From assembly GCA_015060865.1 (NCBI GenBank), contig SUXS01000006.1, positions 93,782 through 157,781 on the forward strand: a stretch of 64,000 bases of DNA, read 5' to 3'. Made by a program: the position numbers and the translations under genes. Below, piece after piece: positions 54,206 through 62,237 of the stretch. The notes beneath the pieces were generated by a model. It searched no databases, had not been told where the DNA came from, and saw nothing but the letters and a program-made list of their open reading frames with translations. The stretch's first letter is position 1, and the number at the start of each line of letters is the position of its first letter. This DNA comes from Bacteroidales bacterium. GTDB taxonomy: Bacteria > Bacteroidota > Bacteroidia > Bacteroidales > Bacteroidaceae.

Positions 54206-55437
54206 CGTTTCAAAGACCGTTTAATCCTATTAAAAATTCGCTTTATTAATGAGGGAGTCCACTTTTTATAGAAATTTTCCACCTTTCCCAATCTATATTT
54301 TGGGAAACCTGTCCAAAACTCTTCTCTTTGATTTCTCACCTTTACACTATGTTCTAAACAGGGATTCCCATTTAGGCCTTGATTATATGTCGCTACAATA
54401 TTCAGAACGTCCAAAATATTATATAAGAACTCTCCCTTTTTCGAGTTAATCAATATCAGCCCGACCCCTCTATCATCATCAAAGTCAGGATAATAGTTCT
54501 GTACTCCCCAGAAATCAGCAATAGAGATGTCACTACAACTCTTGCCTGAACGAGCAGCACAAGCATAACATGAGGGACGGAGATAGAGATTGGCCAAGAA
54601 GCCTTGCATAAAGACATTTCTGGTAAATGGTTGGATTATTTCCTTTTCTTCCTTATATAGCGGAGCGGAAACCGTATTTTCGGCCGCCTCAGAGGCGGCA
54701 TAACGGAGGCGGAAACCGAAATTTTTCCAACCATTTGTCTTGTCTCTAAATGAGATACCCGTTATCACGGGAAATTCATCTATAGACGAGGAAACCGAAA
54801 TTTTTCCAACGCCGCGCTTCGCGCGGAGCTGTTCTCGAGTTTCATCCAGATATGTACGCCACACCAATGGACTGGGCACTCCATGACACACGACATCTAC
54901 GGTCAACAGATTGTCATAATCCTTGCGTAGATATTTCTTCAAACCTGCAATCTGACAGGGCGTACCAGAAAACAGAACCTTACGACCTTGCTTGAGGAAC
55001 TCCCTTGCCTCACGATAGGTATCCCCTATCGTGCTCTGCACATACTTAGAACCACGGAAAGCGGCAATTCCCTCGATGGTATCGGTCCATGAATGGATTA
55101 CATCCCAGTTCTCATTGAATCGTGCACCAAAAACGACACCGCCTTCATTGATGACATTCTCTGCAAGCAATGTAAAGATACCACCCGAAGAACTCTGACG
55201 ACGTATCTCTTCATTCTTGTTCTTGGCTGCATACACCTTCAGGGGCTTACGCGGTTCGCTCTGATTGATGACAGGGCATACCTTCTCGCACAAGCCACAA
55301 TCAGTACAAGTATCCTTATCCACTACGGGATAGAGGAAGCCTTCCTCATCGGACTGCATCGTGATGCAATGCCTGGTACATACCGAAGCACATGCGTGAC
55401 AGCCGCAACATTCCTTCTTATCTTTAATCTCTATCAT
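54202..55437 (-). CDS. F420-hydrogenase/dehydrogenase beta-subunit-like Fe-S protein
   Basis: This 411-residue protein has two 4Fe-4S motifs, CxxCxxCxxxC at Cys10-13-16-20 and Cys44-47-50-54, followed by the FrhB N- and C-terminal domains (SSGGIFTLLAENVI, LFSGTPCQIAGLKKYL, VDVVCHGVPSP, RPSCYACAAR, DISIADFWG). Such proteins are common partners of pyruvyltransferase-family genes in capsule clusters, but their reaction is unknown. The stretch at residues 205-260 is longer than I expect and contains short DNA repeats (54667-54810), including a 21-base direct repeat translated in two different frames. Confidence 0.82.
   Translation of the reverse strand: MIEIKDKKECCGCHACASVCTRHCITMQSDEEGFLYPVVDKDTCTDCGLCEKVCPVINQSEPRKPLKVYAAKNKNEEIRRQSSSGGIFTLLAENVINEGGVVFGARFNENWDVIHSWTDTIEGIAAFRGSKYVQSTIGDTYREAREFLKQGRKVLFSGTPCQIAGLKKYLRKDYDNLLTVDVVCHGVPSPLVWRTYLDETREQLRAKRGVGKISVSSSIDEFPVITGISFRDKTNGWKNFGFRLRYAASEAAENTVSAPLYKEEKEIIQPFTRNVFMQGFLANLYLRPSCYACAARSGKSCSDISIADFWGVQNYYPDFDDDRGVGLILINSKKGEFLYNILDVLNIVATYNQGLNGNPCLEHSVKVRNQREEFWTGFPKYRLGKVENFYKKWTPSLIKRIFNRIKRSLKR
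54711..54810. repeat. Direct and palindromic repeats inside the F420-hydrogenase-like gene
   Basis: A 21-base direct repeat occurs at 54711-54731 and 54790-54810 (GGAAACCG ... TTCCAAC). A partial third copy starts at 54667. Palindromes lie at 54684-54698 (CCGCCTCAGAGGCGG) and near 54812-54826. Confidence 0.75.
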
Positions 55438-56417
55438 TAGAAACCGAGATATTTATTTATATATTGAGGCAGTATCTTGCGAGACAACATAACTAATAAT
55501 ATGGTCAAGATTGACACTACGCAAAAAGAGATGAACCAAGAAGATATTGGAAATATGTTTTTTACAACCGTTATCACATAGCAGTGCGTAAGATATAGAC
55601 CAAACGAAATCTTACCAACATAAGCTATAAATGAAGTAAACTTATTATCCTTATACAATGCTTGAGTTTTAGGACTAAGCACAAAAAGTATAATTCCATA
55701 AGAAAATATAAATGAAGAGAGTTTTATTCCTACACCGCCTCCATAATTGGTATTCAAGAAATAGGTTTCAAGACATTCCAACACAAAGCCTATAAGGATA
55801 AGCCATAATACACTTTTCAAAGAGTATTCACGATCGTACATCGAATAGTATACACCCAACATGTAAAATACGAACCAAGTGACGAATGGACCTGCATAGA
55901 TAATCAAAGGAAGTTGTAATCCCTTTATAGAAGTCAAATATGTTATTATAATAATCGACACTGCAGAAATTATAACAGAACTATCCAAGAACGATCTCGG
56001 ATATTTCTGTAATAAAGGCAATAATAGGTAGTATTGAATTATTAATGCTATAAAATAGTATATACTATACCCACAAATAAGCATCCTAACAAGCTCATTC
56101 ACAACATTTTTACCCCCCATTACCATTAGAGCGAATAACGGAACAGACCAAATTATGCAAGGGATATAAACCTTAGGTATTTGCTTTTTCCAAAAGGAAA
56201 TTATAAAGTTTCTTGTGTCAAGCCTTTTCCTGCCTAAGAAGAAAGCAGACAATGCAAGAAATACAGGAACAGCACAATTCAGTAACTGACGCAAGATGAT
56301 ACGAATAGTACCACCAACACTGAAAAAATCACCAGCTACATAGGTATGGATTCCTATCACCATCAAAATAGCGATACCTCTAAGAAAATCGAAGTAAGTA
56401 ATATGTTGTCTGCTCAT
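55437..56417 (-). CDS. Acyltransferase family 3 protein (O-acetyltransferase-like)
   Basis: This 326-residue protein has about ten membrane helices and the family start YFDFLRGIAILMVIGIHTY, where the catalytic His lies in IHTY. It likely adds acetyl or another acyl group to the polysaccharide across the inner membrane. It overlaps the flippase gene by four bases and touches the Fe-S protein gene by one base. Confidence 0.87.
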   Translation of the reverse strand: MSRQHITYFDFLRGIAILMVIGIHTYVAGDFFSVGGTIRIILRQLLNCAVPVFLALSAFFLGRKRLDTRNFIISFWKKQIPKVYIPCIIWSVPLFALMVMGGKNVVNELVRMLICGYSIYYFIALIIQYYLLLPLLQKYPRSFLDSSVIISAVSIIIITYLTSIKGLQLPLIIYAGPFVTWFVFYMLGVYYSMYDREYSLKSVLWLILIGFVLECLETYFLNTNYGGGVGIKLSSFIFSYGIILFVLSPKTQALYKDNKFTSFIAYVGKISFGLYLTHCYVITVVKNIFPISSWFISFCVVSILTILLVMLSRKILPQYINKYLGF

Positions 56418-57964
56418 CTTCTCATGATTTTTTTAATAGGTATGATGAACAAGTCACGCTCCGACTGATTCATACTAAACATAAAGAATAGCGGTATATA
56501 TACGACTAGGAACAGAGTTATTGCAGCTCCTAAAGAGAGCCAACTATCCAACGTCGTATTTCGAAGCAAATACAAAGCACCAAGACACAAAATTATTGGT
56601 ACAATTGACATCTTCAGAATCTCACGCCAAAAAGCTAAAATATCTAGATCTTGCTTCTTTTGATAATAGATATTCATTATCAGTCCCTGTCCCAACAATA
56701 AAGCCCCAGCAATAGCAATAGCACATCCTAGTCCTCCATATGGTTTGGCTAATGCTATTTGAAGAGCCAGACTTATCAATGCTATCACTATATATAACAA
56801 GGAACGGAACTTCATCTGATTACGGGCCTGTAGAATAGTAATTCCCAAGTTCTGTATCAATGGAATTGCCAAACTTATAAAAAACAGCAAAGTGATGGCA
56901 TAGGCGCTATCGTAATCCGTACCAGCCCACAGGTTTATAAAGTCACGACCAAAGATGATAAAGCCTGCAAGAATTAGAGCTATCACGATGTACTGTATAC
57001 GACCAGTACGGATAAACAAATCGGATATCTCCTTACGGTTATCATTACGTGCAACCATACCTGTCACCTTAGGGAGAAAAACACTACTAATAGATGTTGA
57101 GAACTGCATATATATATGCTCCAGTTGGATAGCTACAGCAAACACGGCAACCGCTGCTGTACCCACGAATGCACCTAAAACAAACTGACCAGTGCTCCAA
57201 TAGATGCGGTCCATAATCACATTGAGGAATATCCAAAAAGAGTATACAGCCACCTCCTTGAGAAATCCCCACTGAAAATTGCGGAAGAAAATCTTTATCT
57301 GAAGTTTGTATTTGCAATAGAAGAAATTAATCACGAGTGTCAACAGATTGAACACGGTTTGAAGTACCACCATCGCTACAGCCTTATAGCCCATCTCCAA
57401 CAGACATATCATTATCACCGTATTTAGAATAACACGAATGATATTGACGACTTTAGGAAATACAAACCGCTCGTAAGCTGTAATGATAGAGCCAAAAATG
57501 CTCATCGGGAAGGTGACTGCAAGATTGAAGATAAGGAATAGCATCATAACACGTGCCTTATCCAACTCTTCTACAGTCATCGTAGCACCAAATAATGTAT
57601 CTACATTAAAATATAATCCTAAGCCTGCTGCAAAAGCAATGACACCTATAATTATATAGAGCACCAAAAACATTCCGAACATCTCATATTGCTCGGCAGT
57701 CTTACCCTCAGCACGGAACTTAGCTGTGTATCGCACAATGGCATTACCCAATCCTAAGTCTAAAACTGTAAGATAGGAAATAACAGAGGCTACGAGTGAA
57801 TACAATCCATATTCACTCTGGCCCATCATTCGCAACATGTAAGGGGTATACAATAACCCCACCAACATATTGAGAATAATGACTACGTAATTTAATGCAG
57901 CACCCGCTTTAAGTTGATTCATATTGGAGCCTATTCTTTTATTATTTGCTGATTGACCAGACAT
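56414..57964 (-). CDS. wzx: Polysaccharide flippase (Wzx), with chimeric-looking N-terminus
   Basis: This protein of about 516 residues has 12-14 helices and belongs to the MATE-like oligosaccharide flippases; NQLKAGAALNYVVIILNMLVGLLYTPYMLRMMGQSEYGLYSL is the start of the NQLKAG subfamily. It moves lipid-linked repeat units across the inner membrane. The residues before it (MSGQSANNKRIGSNM) look like the start of another flippase subfamily (NNKRIAKNTL type). Possible starts are ATG 57964, ATG 57922 and GTG 57991; 57964 includes the chimeric part. Confidence 0.88.
   Translation of the reverse strand: MSGQSANNKRIGSNMNQLKAGAALNYVVIILNMLVGLLYTPYMLRMMGQSEYGLYSLVASVISYLTVLDLGLGNAIVRYTAKFRAEGKTAEQYEMFGMFLVLYIIIGVIAFAAGLGLYFNVDTLFGATMTVEELDKARVMMLFLIFNLAVTFPMSIFGSIITAYERFVFPKVVNIIRVILNTVIMICLLEMGYKAVAMVVLQTVFNLLTLVINFFYCKYKLQIKIFFRNFQWGFLKEVAVYSFWIFLNVIMDRIYWSTGQFVLGAFVGTAAVAVFAVAIQLEHIYMQFSTSISSVFLPKVTGMVARNDNRKEISDLFIRTGRIQYIVIALILAGFIIFGRDFINLWAGTDYDSAYAITLLFFISLAIPLIQNLGITILQARNQMKFRSLLYIVIALISLALQIALAKPYGGLGCAIAIAGALLLGQGLIMNIYYQKKQDLDILAFWREILKMSIVPIILCLGALYLLRNTTLDSWLSLGAAITLFLVVYIPLFFMFSMNQSERDLFIIPIKKIMRR
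57933..57956. repeat. 24-bp direct repeat, copy in wzx
   Basis: Identical to 58923-58946, same orientation. On the minus strand it encodes SANNKRI near the start of wzx. Confidence 0.85.
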
Positions 57965-57990
57965 TTTCTGTTTAGGGTTTAGAGTAGACA

Positions 57991-58025
57991 CGAAGTTCGA
58001 AGTGCGAGGGTCGAAGTTATAACTT
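57991..58025. repeat. Heptamer array between the Abi gene and wzx
   Basis: Units CGAAGTT, CGAAGTG, CGAGGGT, CGAAGTT, ATAACTT occupy the gap; the Abi stop codon lies inside it. A related array is at 63738-63765. Confidence 0.8.
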
Positions 58026-58686
58026 GTTTATTTGGTCCAATATTGTATCGGGCAGTATATCCAAACCATAGAAAAGATGATTCCTCTGATAGCCAAGGAA
58101 AGTAATGTATTTAAGTATCAAATCGTAGTTATAAGACGCAGGCACAATGCTCTTCCGCCCAACAGCATCGAAGCATATCGCTTCATGATGAGCTATCTTA
58201 TTGCGAAAACTCTTTATCTGCATCAACTCCTTGTATATCGCCTTCTGCCCTAAACCAAACTCTCGCTCAGGAAAAATCGACAATAAATTCTGTCCACCGA
58301 TTTTAAAGGGTTTCTTGGTAAACATATAGGTCCAAAAGCCGAATGTCACAGATGACACCAAACGGTCATGAGTATATTTACCTTGCTTTACTAATGATGC
58401 TATGATTTTCTCGACCTCCGCCTTATGAGGTGCAAACTCTAACATTCCACCAGGTTGCAATTGAGTGCATATCCAATCTTTATCTTCGAAGTAGGTCCTA
58501 TAATGAACATCAATGGCATTACGTAATACAACCTCAAAAACATTGAGTATCCCGTAGAACTTTTGGCACAACTTAATGTTATACCTATAGAGCGTCAATG
58601 CATTATTTTGCATTACCCTCACATGCTGACTGATATTTAATCAACCGAGCTGAAGAGAAGGCTTTTTCGTACTCTTTATAGTTCAT
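58017..58686 (-). pseudogene. Abi-family (HEPN) protein gene, frameshifted
   Basis: The frame from ATG 58686 reads MNYKEYEKAFSSARLIKY then QSACEGNAK and stops at 58603-58605. One base less at 58603-58609 would join it to the downstream frame NALTLYRYNIKLCQKFYG, giving a normal Abi-like protein of about 222 residues. The C-terminal part retains FEVVLRNAID and the HEPN RNase motif R-x4-H in FRNKIAHHE. Abi-family proteins act in abortive infection or as RNA-cleaving toxins. The downstream ATG at 58613 could still give a product of about 198 residues. It lies first after the capsule promoter. Confidence 0.75.
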
Positions 58687-58709
58687 TGGTTAATATTTTT
58701 CAGTAATCC

Positions 58710-58740
58710 TTTGCAAATATACAAAAAAACTCTACCTTTG
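58710..58740 (+). promoter_or_regulatory. Plus-strand promoter overlapping the Abi/capsule promoter
   Basis: TTTG (58710-58713), 19 bases, TACCTTTG (58733-58740). It points away from the capsule operon toward a short hairpin. Confidence 0.55.
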
Positions 58741-58744
58741 CAAA
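58714..58744 (-). promoter_or_regulatory. Promoter of the Abi gene and probably the capsule operon
   Basis: Minus strand: TTTG (58741-58744), 19 bases, TATATTTG (58714-58721). Leader of about 28 bases to ATG 58686. No other promoter is evident before wzx. Confidence 0.65.
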
Positions 58745-58795
58745 GTAATCCCCCGAGGTCCCTGATTCGTCAAACCTTGGGGTTAAGTTTTTTAT
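58745..58795 (+). ncRNA. Candidate short RNA ending in an intrinsic terminator
   Basis: From the start predicted by the plus-strand promoter, about 50 bases follow that hold a 9-bp stem (CCCCGAGGT 58751-58759 with ACCTTGGGG 58774-58782, one G-U pair) and a T6 run at 58788-58793. There is no plus-strand gene to terminate, so an independent small transcript is possible. Confidence 0.35.
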
Positions 58796-58846
58796 TCCCC
58801 TAAAAAGGCTCTTCATCCCCCAATTTTCTGCACACGATATCGGAAG

Positions 58847-58951
58847 TTTCAATCTTAAGCTAAAGAGCGTTAAGTCCATAGTAATGAGTATCCTGACATA
58901 TCGTTTCACGATATTCTTCGCCATTCTTTTATTATTTGCTGATTGAACACT
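58847..58951 (-). pseudogene. 5' remnant of a second flippase gene
   Basis: On the minus strand about 35 codons read SVQSANNKRMAKNIVKRYVR and continue ILITMDLTLFSLRLKL. This resembles the start of NNKRIAKNTLLLY-type Wzx flippases (about half of 28 positions agree by eye). The start codon is missing and the similarity stops after the first helix. It shares a 24-bp identity (58923-58946) with the start of the present wzx. Confidence 0.6.
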
Positions 58952-58999
58952 ATAGTAAAACGATTAATGGTTAACGGCTATCTAATAATGAAGAAAAGC

Positions 59000-59773
59000 C
59001 TACTTTTTTCCAAACCTCTCACAAGCCTCATAATAGGTATCAAGTGACCCGATATCGAAACGGCCGGCACTCATAGGCCAAGCGTGCATCTCGGTATGCT
59101 CTACCATATAGTGAGCGAGATTACCTGGGGCATCCTTGCCACAGCCGTTCTCTACGCTGTAACGTACCAGGTCGAGGTCTTTCTGTAAATAGATATAGAA
59201 AGGTGGCACTGCCCACTCGCTCTTGGGGAAAAGAGGTTTCTCCTCCATGTTGAGCACGCGATTATCATCGTCCATCACGATAACGCCTGTGCGCTGTAGC
59301 TTCTCCACCGAGGGTTGGTGATGACACATGATACAACTCGTTCCCTTCTGCTTGGCAAACTCTACAAACTCTCTGAAGCTGAAAAAGAGGAGGTTGTCGG
59401 CAGCAACGACCAATAGGTCGGGCGATGGCTGATGGCTGTTGGCAATGGCGGATGGCTGATGGCTGTCGATGTGGTCGATGGCCAATAATAAGTCACAGAC
59501 GGCTCCAAGGCGGGTGTCGTTGGTCTCGGTGCCATCATCGATAATGGTGATGGGCTTGGTATAGCTCTGCTTGGCTGCCCACTCCTCAAAGATGGGGGCA
59601 AACTTATGGTTGGTAACGATGATATGTTCATCGATATCAGGAATGGTATCGATATCATCGAGCATACGGCCAAGAATGGTGTTGTTACCTATCTTGAGCA
59701 ATGGCTTGGGAAAGTTCTGGGTGAGTTCACCCAAACGAGTAGCGTAGCCGGCGGCAATGACGATGGTTTTCAT
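59000..59773 (-). CDS. Sugar-1-phosphate nucleotidyltransferase
   Basis: This 257-residue protein has the NTP-transferase signature AAGYATRLGELTQNFPKPLL (residues 7-26) and LVVAADNLLF for metal binding, then VLNMEEKP and FDIGSLDTYYEA. It joins a sugar-1-phosphate to a nucleotide. Its neighbour is a galacturonokinase-like enzyme, so UDP-galacturonate or UDP-glucuronate formation is inferred. Residues about 103-118 (DSHQPSAIANSHQPSP) are encoded by heptamer repeats like those in the intergenic gaps nearby (59420-59467), inserted in a loop without breaking the frame. Confidence 0.82.
   Translation of the reverse strand: MKTIVIAAGYATRLGELTQNFPKPLLKIGNNTILGRMLDDIDTIPDIDEHIIVTNHKFAPIFEEWAAKQSYTKPITIIDDGTETNDTRLGAVCDLLLAIDHIDSHQPSAIANSHQPSPDLLVVAADNLLFFSFREFVEFAKQKGTSCIMCHHQPSVEKLQRTGVIVMDDDNRVLNMEEKPLFPKSEWAVPPFYIYLQKDLDLVRYSVENGCGKDAPGNLAHYMVEHTEMHAWPMSAGRFDIGSLDTYYEACERFGKK
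59420..59467. repeat. Heptamer repeat inside the nucleotidyltransferase gene
   Basis: Units such as GATGGCT and GTTGGCA repeat about six times in frame. The same family fills the gaps at 59785-59840, 60993-61146 and 62211-62232. Confidence 0.8.
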
Positions 59774-59784
59774 TATTTATACTT

Positions 59785-59840
59785 TGGCGATGGCTGTTGG
59801 CGATGGCTGATGGCCATAGTAGCGAAGCGAATAGCCATAG
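59785..59840. repeat. Heptamer array between kinase and nucleotidyltransferase genes
   Basis: GGCGAT/GGCTGTT/GGCTGAT units are followed by one 20-bp unit (GCCATAGTAGCGAAGCGAAT, 59813-59832) ending next to the kinase stop. Confidence 0.8.
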
Positions 59841-60980
59841 TTACACAAACCTTGCTCCGTTGTCGGTCTTACAGAAATGGATTTCGAAGGTCTCAGTATA
59901 TTCGGGGAACATACGGAGATATTCATCGGTGATATGCTGACGTATCTCTTCACGCTTTGCAGGATCGGTGAGGGCGATGCAGGCGCCCTTGAAACCTGCT
60001 CCACTGAAACGACCGCCATAGATGCCATCGGTCTGGCGCATGATATTATAGATGGCAATCAGCTCTTCGCTACCACACTCATAGTTCTTGATACTGCTCT
60101 GGCAACTCTCGAAACTGAGCTGCCCAAAGAGGGCAAGATTGCCTGTCTCCCATGCGGTGACTCCCTTGCGCACGCGCTTGTATTCACTATAGAAATGCTC
60201 TGCACGACGGGCAAAGCGAGGGGGCATCTTCTCACGAGTGAGGTCGTAGGTCTCCTTGGGTATATCGCGAAGGAAGGTCTTATCCAAACTCTTAAGAGGC
60301 ATACCGGTATAGGCCATCATGTTCCATGCGGCAGTCTTGCACTCGGCTACACGCAGGTTGTAGTCGCTATTCACGAGGCTGCGAGTGAGACCGCTGAAGA
60401 TGATGGCAAGGTCGAACTCGGGCATGCGGGGATTGCGACGAATGATGCGATACTGCTCACTGTCGGTATCGAGGAAGAGCAGGGCATCCTTCTCGCTGAG
60501 GGCGATACACGCTTGATCGAGGATACCATTGTTGAGCCCTATATATTCGCGCTCAGCCTCACTGGCTATCTTCACCACCTCCATAGGGGTGAGGGTGATG
60601 TCATTGGCTTTGGCAAAAGCCATGACATAGGCAATGAGCACGGCAGCACTGGATGAGAGACCGCCAATGGGAAGGGAGCCCTTGATAACTCCTTGGATGC
60701 CTCTCTTCAGCTCAAAGCGCTTCTTCAAAGCATATTTGGCGCCACGGGCATAGTCGCCCCAATTGCCCTCCTTTATCTGCGTAGGACGAGTGACATCAAA
60801 TTCAATAGCACCATCAAAGGTCAAGCTGCTTAAACTGACGATACCATTATCGGTGACATTGAAAAGGAGATCTACGCCCTTATCAAAGGCAAAACCTGTG
60901 ACAAGACCATGCTGATGGTCTACATGAGCACCCAAGGGGCACACACGGTAAGGCGAAAAGATGTGATATTGATAGTCCAT
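59841..60980 (-). CDS. GHMP kinase, galacturonokinase-like
   Basis: This 379-residue sugar kinase resembles galactokinase but carries SPYRVCPLGAHVDHQHG (residues 9-25) in place of the bacterial galactokinase GRVNLIGEHTDY. That variant is the one I know from plant galacturonokinase (SPYRICPLGAHIDHQ). The ATP loop GGLSSSAA is at 106-113, followed by GLNNGILDQACI. It would phosphorylate galacturonate (or glucuronate) at C1. It precedes a nucleotidyltransferase and follows a UDP-glucuronate epimerase, which fits. Ordinary galactokinase remains possible. Confidence 0.8.
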   Translation of the reverse strand: MDYQYHIFSPYRVCPLGAHVDHQHGLVTGFAFDKGVDLLFNVTDNGIVSLSSLTFDGAIEFDVTRPTQIKEGNWGDYARGAKYALKKRFELKRGIQGVIKGSLPIGGLSSSAAVLIAYVMAFAKANDITLTPMEVVKIASEAEREYIGLNNGILDQACIALSEKDALLFLDTDSEQYRIIRRNPRMPEFDLAIIFSGLTRSLVNSDYNLRVAECKTAAWNMMAYTGMPLKSLDKTFLRDIPKETYDLTREKMPPRFARRAEHFYSEYKRVRKGVTAWETGNLALFGQLSFESCQSSIKNYECGSEELIAIYNIMRQTDGIYGGRFSGAGFKGACIALTDPAKREEIRQHITDEYLRMFPEYTETFEIHFCKTDNGARFV

Positions 60981-60992
60981 GTGAGTTATGAA

Positions 60993-61146
60993 TTGTTGGC
61001 TGTTAGCGATGGCTATTGGCTGATGGCTGTTGGCGATAGCTATTGGCGATGGCTATTGGCTGATGGCTGATGGCGATAGCCATAGTAGCGAAGCGAATGC
61101 CATAGTAGCGAAGCGAATGCCATTGTAGCGAAGCGAATAGCCATAG
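60993..61146. repeat. Mixed heptamer and 20-bp tandem array
   Basis: GGCTATT/GGCTGAT/GGCTGTT/GGCGAT units (60993-61078) are followed by three tandem 20-bp units (61079-61098, 61099-61118, 61119-61138; one base differs in the third). The array ends at the epimerase stop codon. Confidence 0.85.
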
Positions 61147-62190
61147 CTACCTATAATACTCTGCGTACCACTCAGCAAAGGCACGAAGGCCGTCACGAAG
61201 CGAAGTCGAGGGCTTGAAACCGAAGTCACGCTCCAGCGCTGTAGTGTCAGCATAAGTGACTGGGACATCACCGGGTTGCATAGGAACAAGCTCTTTATGG
61301 GCTTCGAAATCGTAATCATGTGGTAGGACACCTGCACGCAGCAGTTCTTCCTGCAGGATGGTGACAAAGTCGAGCAGATTCTCCGGTTGGTTATTACCTA
61401 TATTATATATTGCATAGGGAGGAACGGGAAGGCCATCGTCACCCGTCTTGCGCTCGGGAGCCTTGTCCATCACGCGGATAACACCCTCTACGATATCATC
61501 CACATAGGTAAAGTCGCGCTTACAGTTACCGTAGTTAAAGATTTGTATTTTCTCTCCCTTGACCAACTTGTTGGTAAAGCCGAAATAGGCCATATCGGGG
61601 CGACCTGCCGGACCATAGACGGTAAAAAAGCGTAAGCCTGTGCTAGGGATGTTGTAGAGCTTGCTGTAGGCATGTGCCATGAGTTCGTTGCTCTTCTTCG
61701 TTGCCGCATAGAGGCTCACGGGATTGTCGACCTTGTCATCGGTACTATAGGGTACTTTCTTATTGCTCCCGTAGACACTTGATGAAGAGGCGTAGACAAG
61801 GTGTTGTACCCCACCCTCATACTGGTCATAACTGTGGCGACAGGCTTCCAAGATATTATAGAACCCGATGAGATTGGCCTCGATATAGGCATCAGGATTA
61901 GTAATGCTATAGCGCACGCCTGCCTGAGCCGCGAGATTGACAACGACTTGCGGTTGATACTCGGCAAAAAGTCTGTCGATGAGGGCACGGTCAGCGATAT
62001 TGCCTTTTATAAAGGTAAAGTTGGGTAGCTGCTGCAATTGAGACAGACGCTCCTCCTTCAAGCGAGGATCGTAGTAGTCGTTCATATTGTCAATGCCGAC
62101 AACTGCAATATCGCTACTACGACGATAGAGCGCTTTTACCAAATTAGAGCCGATGAATCCTGCGGCACCTGTTACTAATATTGTTTTCAC
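61147..62190 (-). CDS. UDP-glucuronate 4-epimerase
   Basis: This 347-residue short-chain dehydrogenase-type epimerase interconverts UDP-glucuronate and UDP-galacturonate. The NAD loop GAAGFIGS is at residues 8-15, SSSSVYG near 135-141 and the catalytic YxxxK at Y161-K165. The segments AQAGVRYSITNPDAYIEANLIGF and VPMQPGDVPVTYADT are typical of the LspL/CapI group rather than of GalE. It stands between Ugd, its substrate maker, and the galacturonokinase-like gene. Confidence 0.9.
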   Translation of the reverse strand: MKTILVTGAAGFIGSNLVKALYRRSSDIAVVGIDNMNDYYDPRLKEERLSQLQQLPNFTFIKGNIADRALIDRLFAEYQPQVVVNLAAQAGVRYSITNPDAYIEANLIGFYNILEACRHSYDQYEGGVQHLVYASSSSVYGSNKKVPYSTDDKVDNPVSLYAATKKSNELMAHAYSKLYNIPSTGLRFFTVYGPAGRPDMAYFGFTNKLVKGEKIQIFNYGNCKRDFTYVDDIVEGVIRVMDKAPERKTGDDGLPVPPYAIYNIGNNQPENLLDFVTILQEELLRAGVLPHDYDFEAHKELVPMQPGDVPVTYADTTALERDFGFKPSTSLRDGLRAFAEWYAEYYR

Positions 62191-62210
62191 TTTCTTATTT
62201 CTTACTTTAG

Positions 62211-62232
62211 CTGTTGGCGATGGCTTTTGGCA
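62211..62232. repeat. Short heptamer array between ugd and the epimerase gene
   Basis: GCTGTTGGCGATGGCTTTT-type units end six bases from the ugd stop. Confidence 0.6.
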
Positions 62233-62237
62233 AGAAC

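Noticed and set aside
58700..58924. Minus-strand frame of 74 codons (MAKNIVKRYV...)
   Set aside because: Its first third is the flippase remnant and the rest crosses the promoter area; treated as pseudogene debris, not as a gene.
57933..58946. 24-bp direct repeats as integrase attachment sites
   Set aside because: No integrase or tRNA is nearby and the repeat encodes a conserved flippase start, so shared ancestry explains it better.
60993..61146. Repeat array considered as a CRISPR
   Set aside because: Units are 6-7 or 20 bp without spacers; no cas genes are present.
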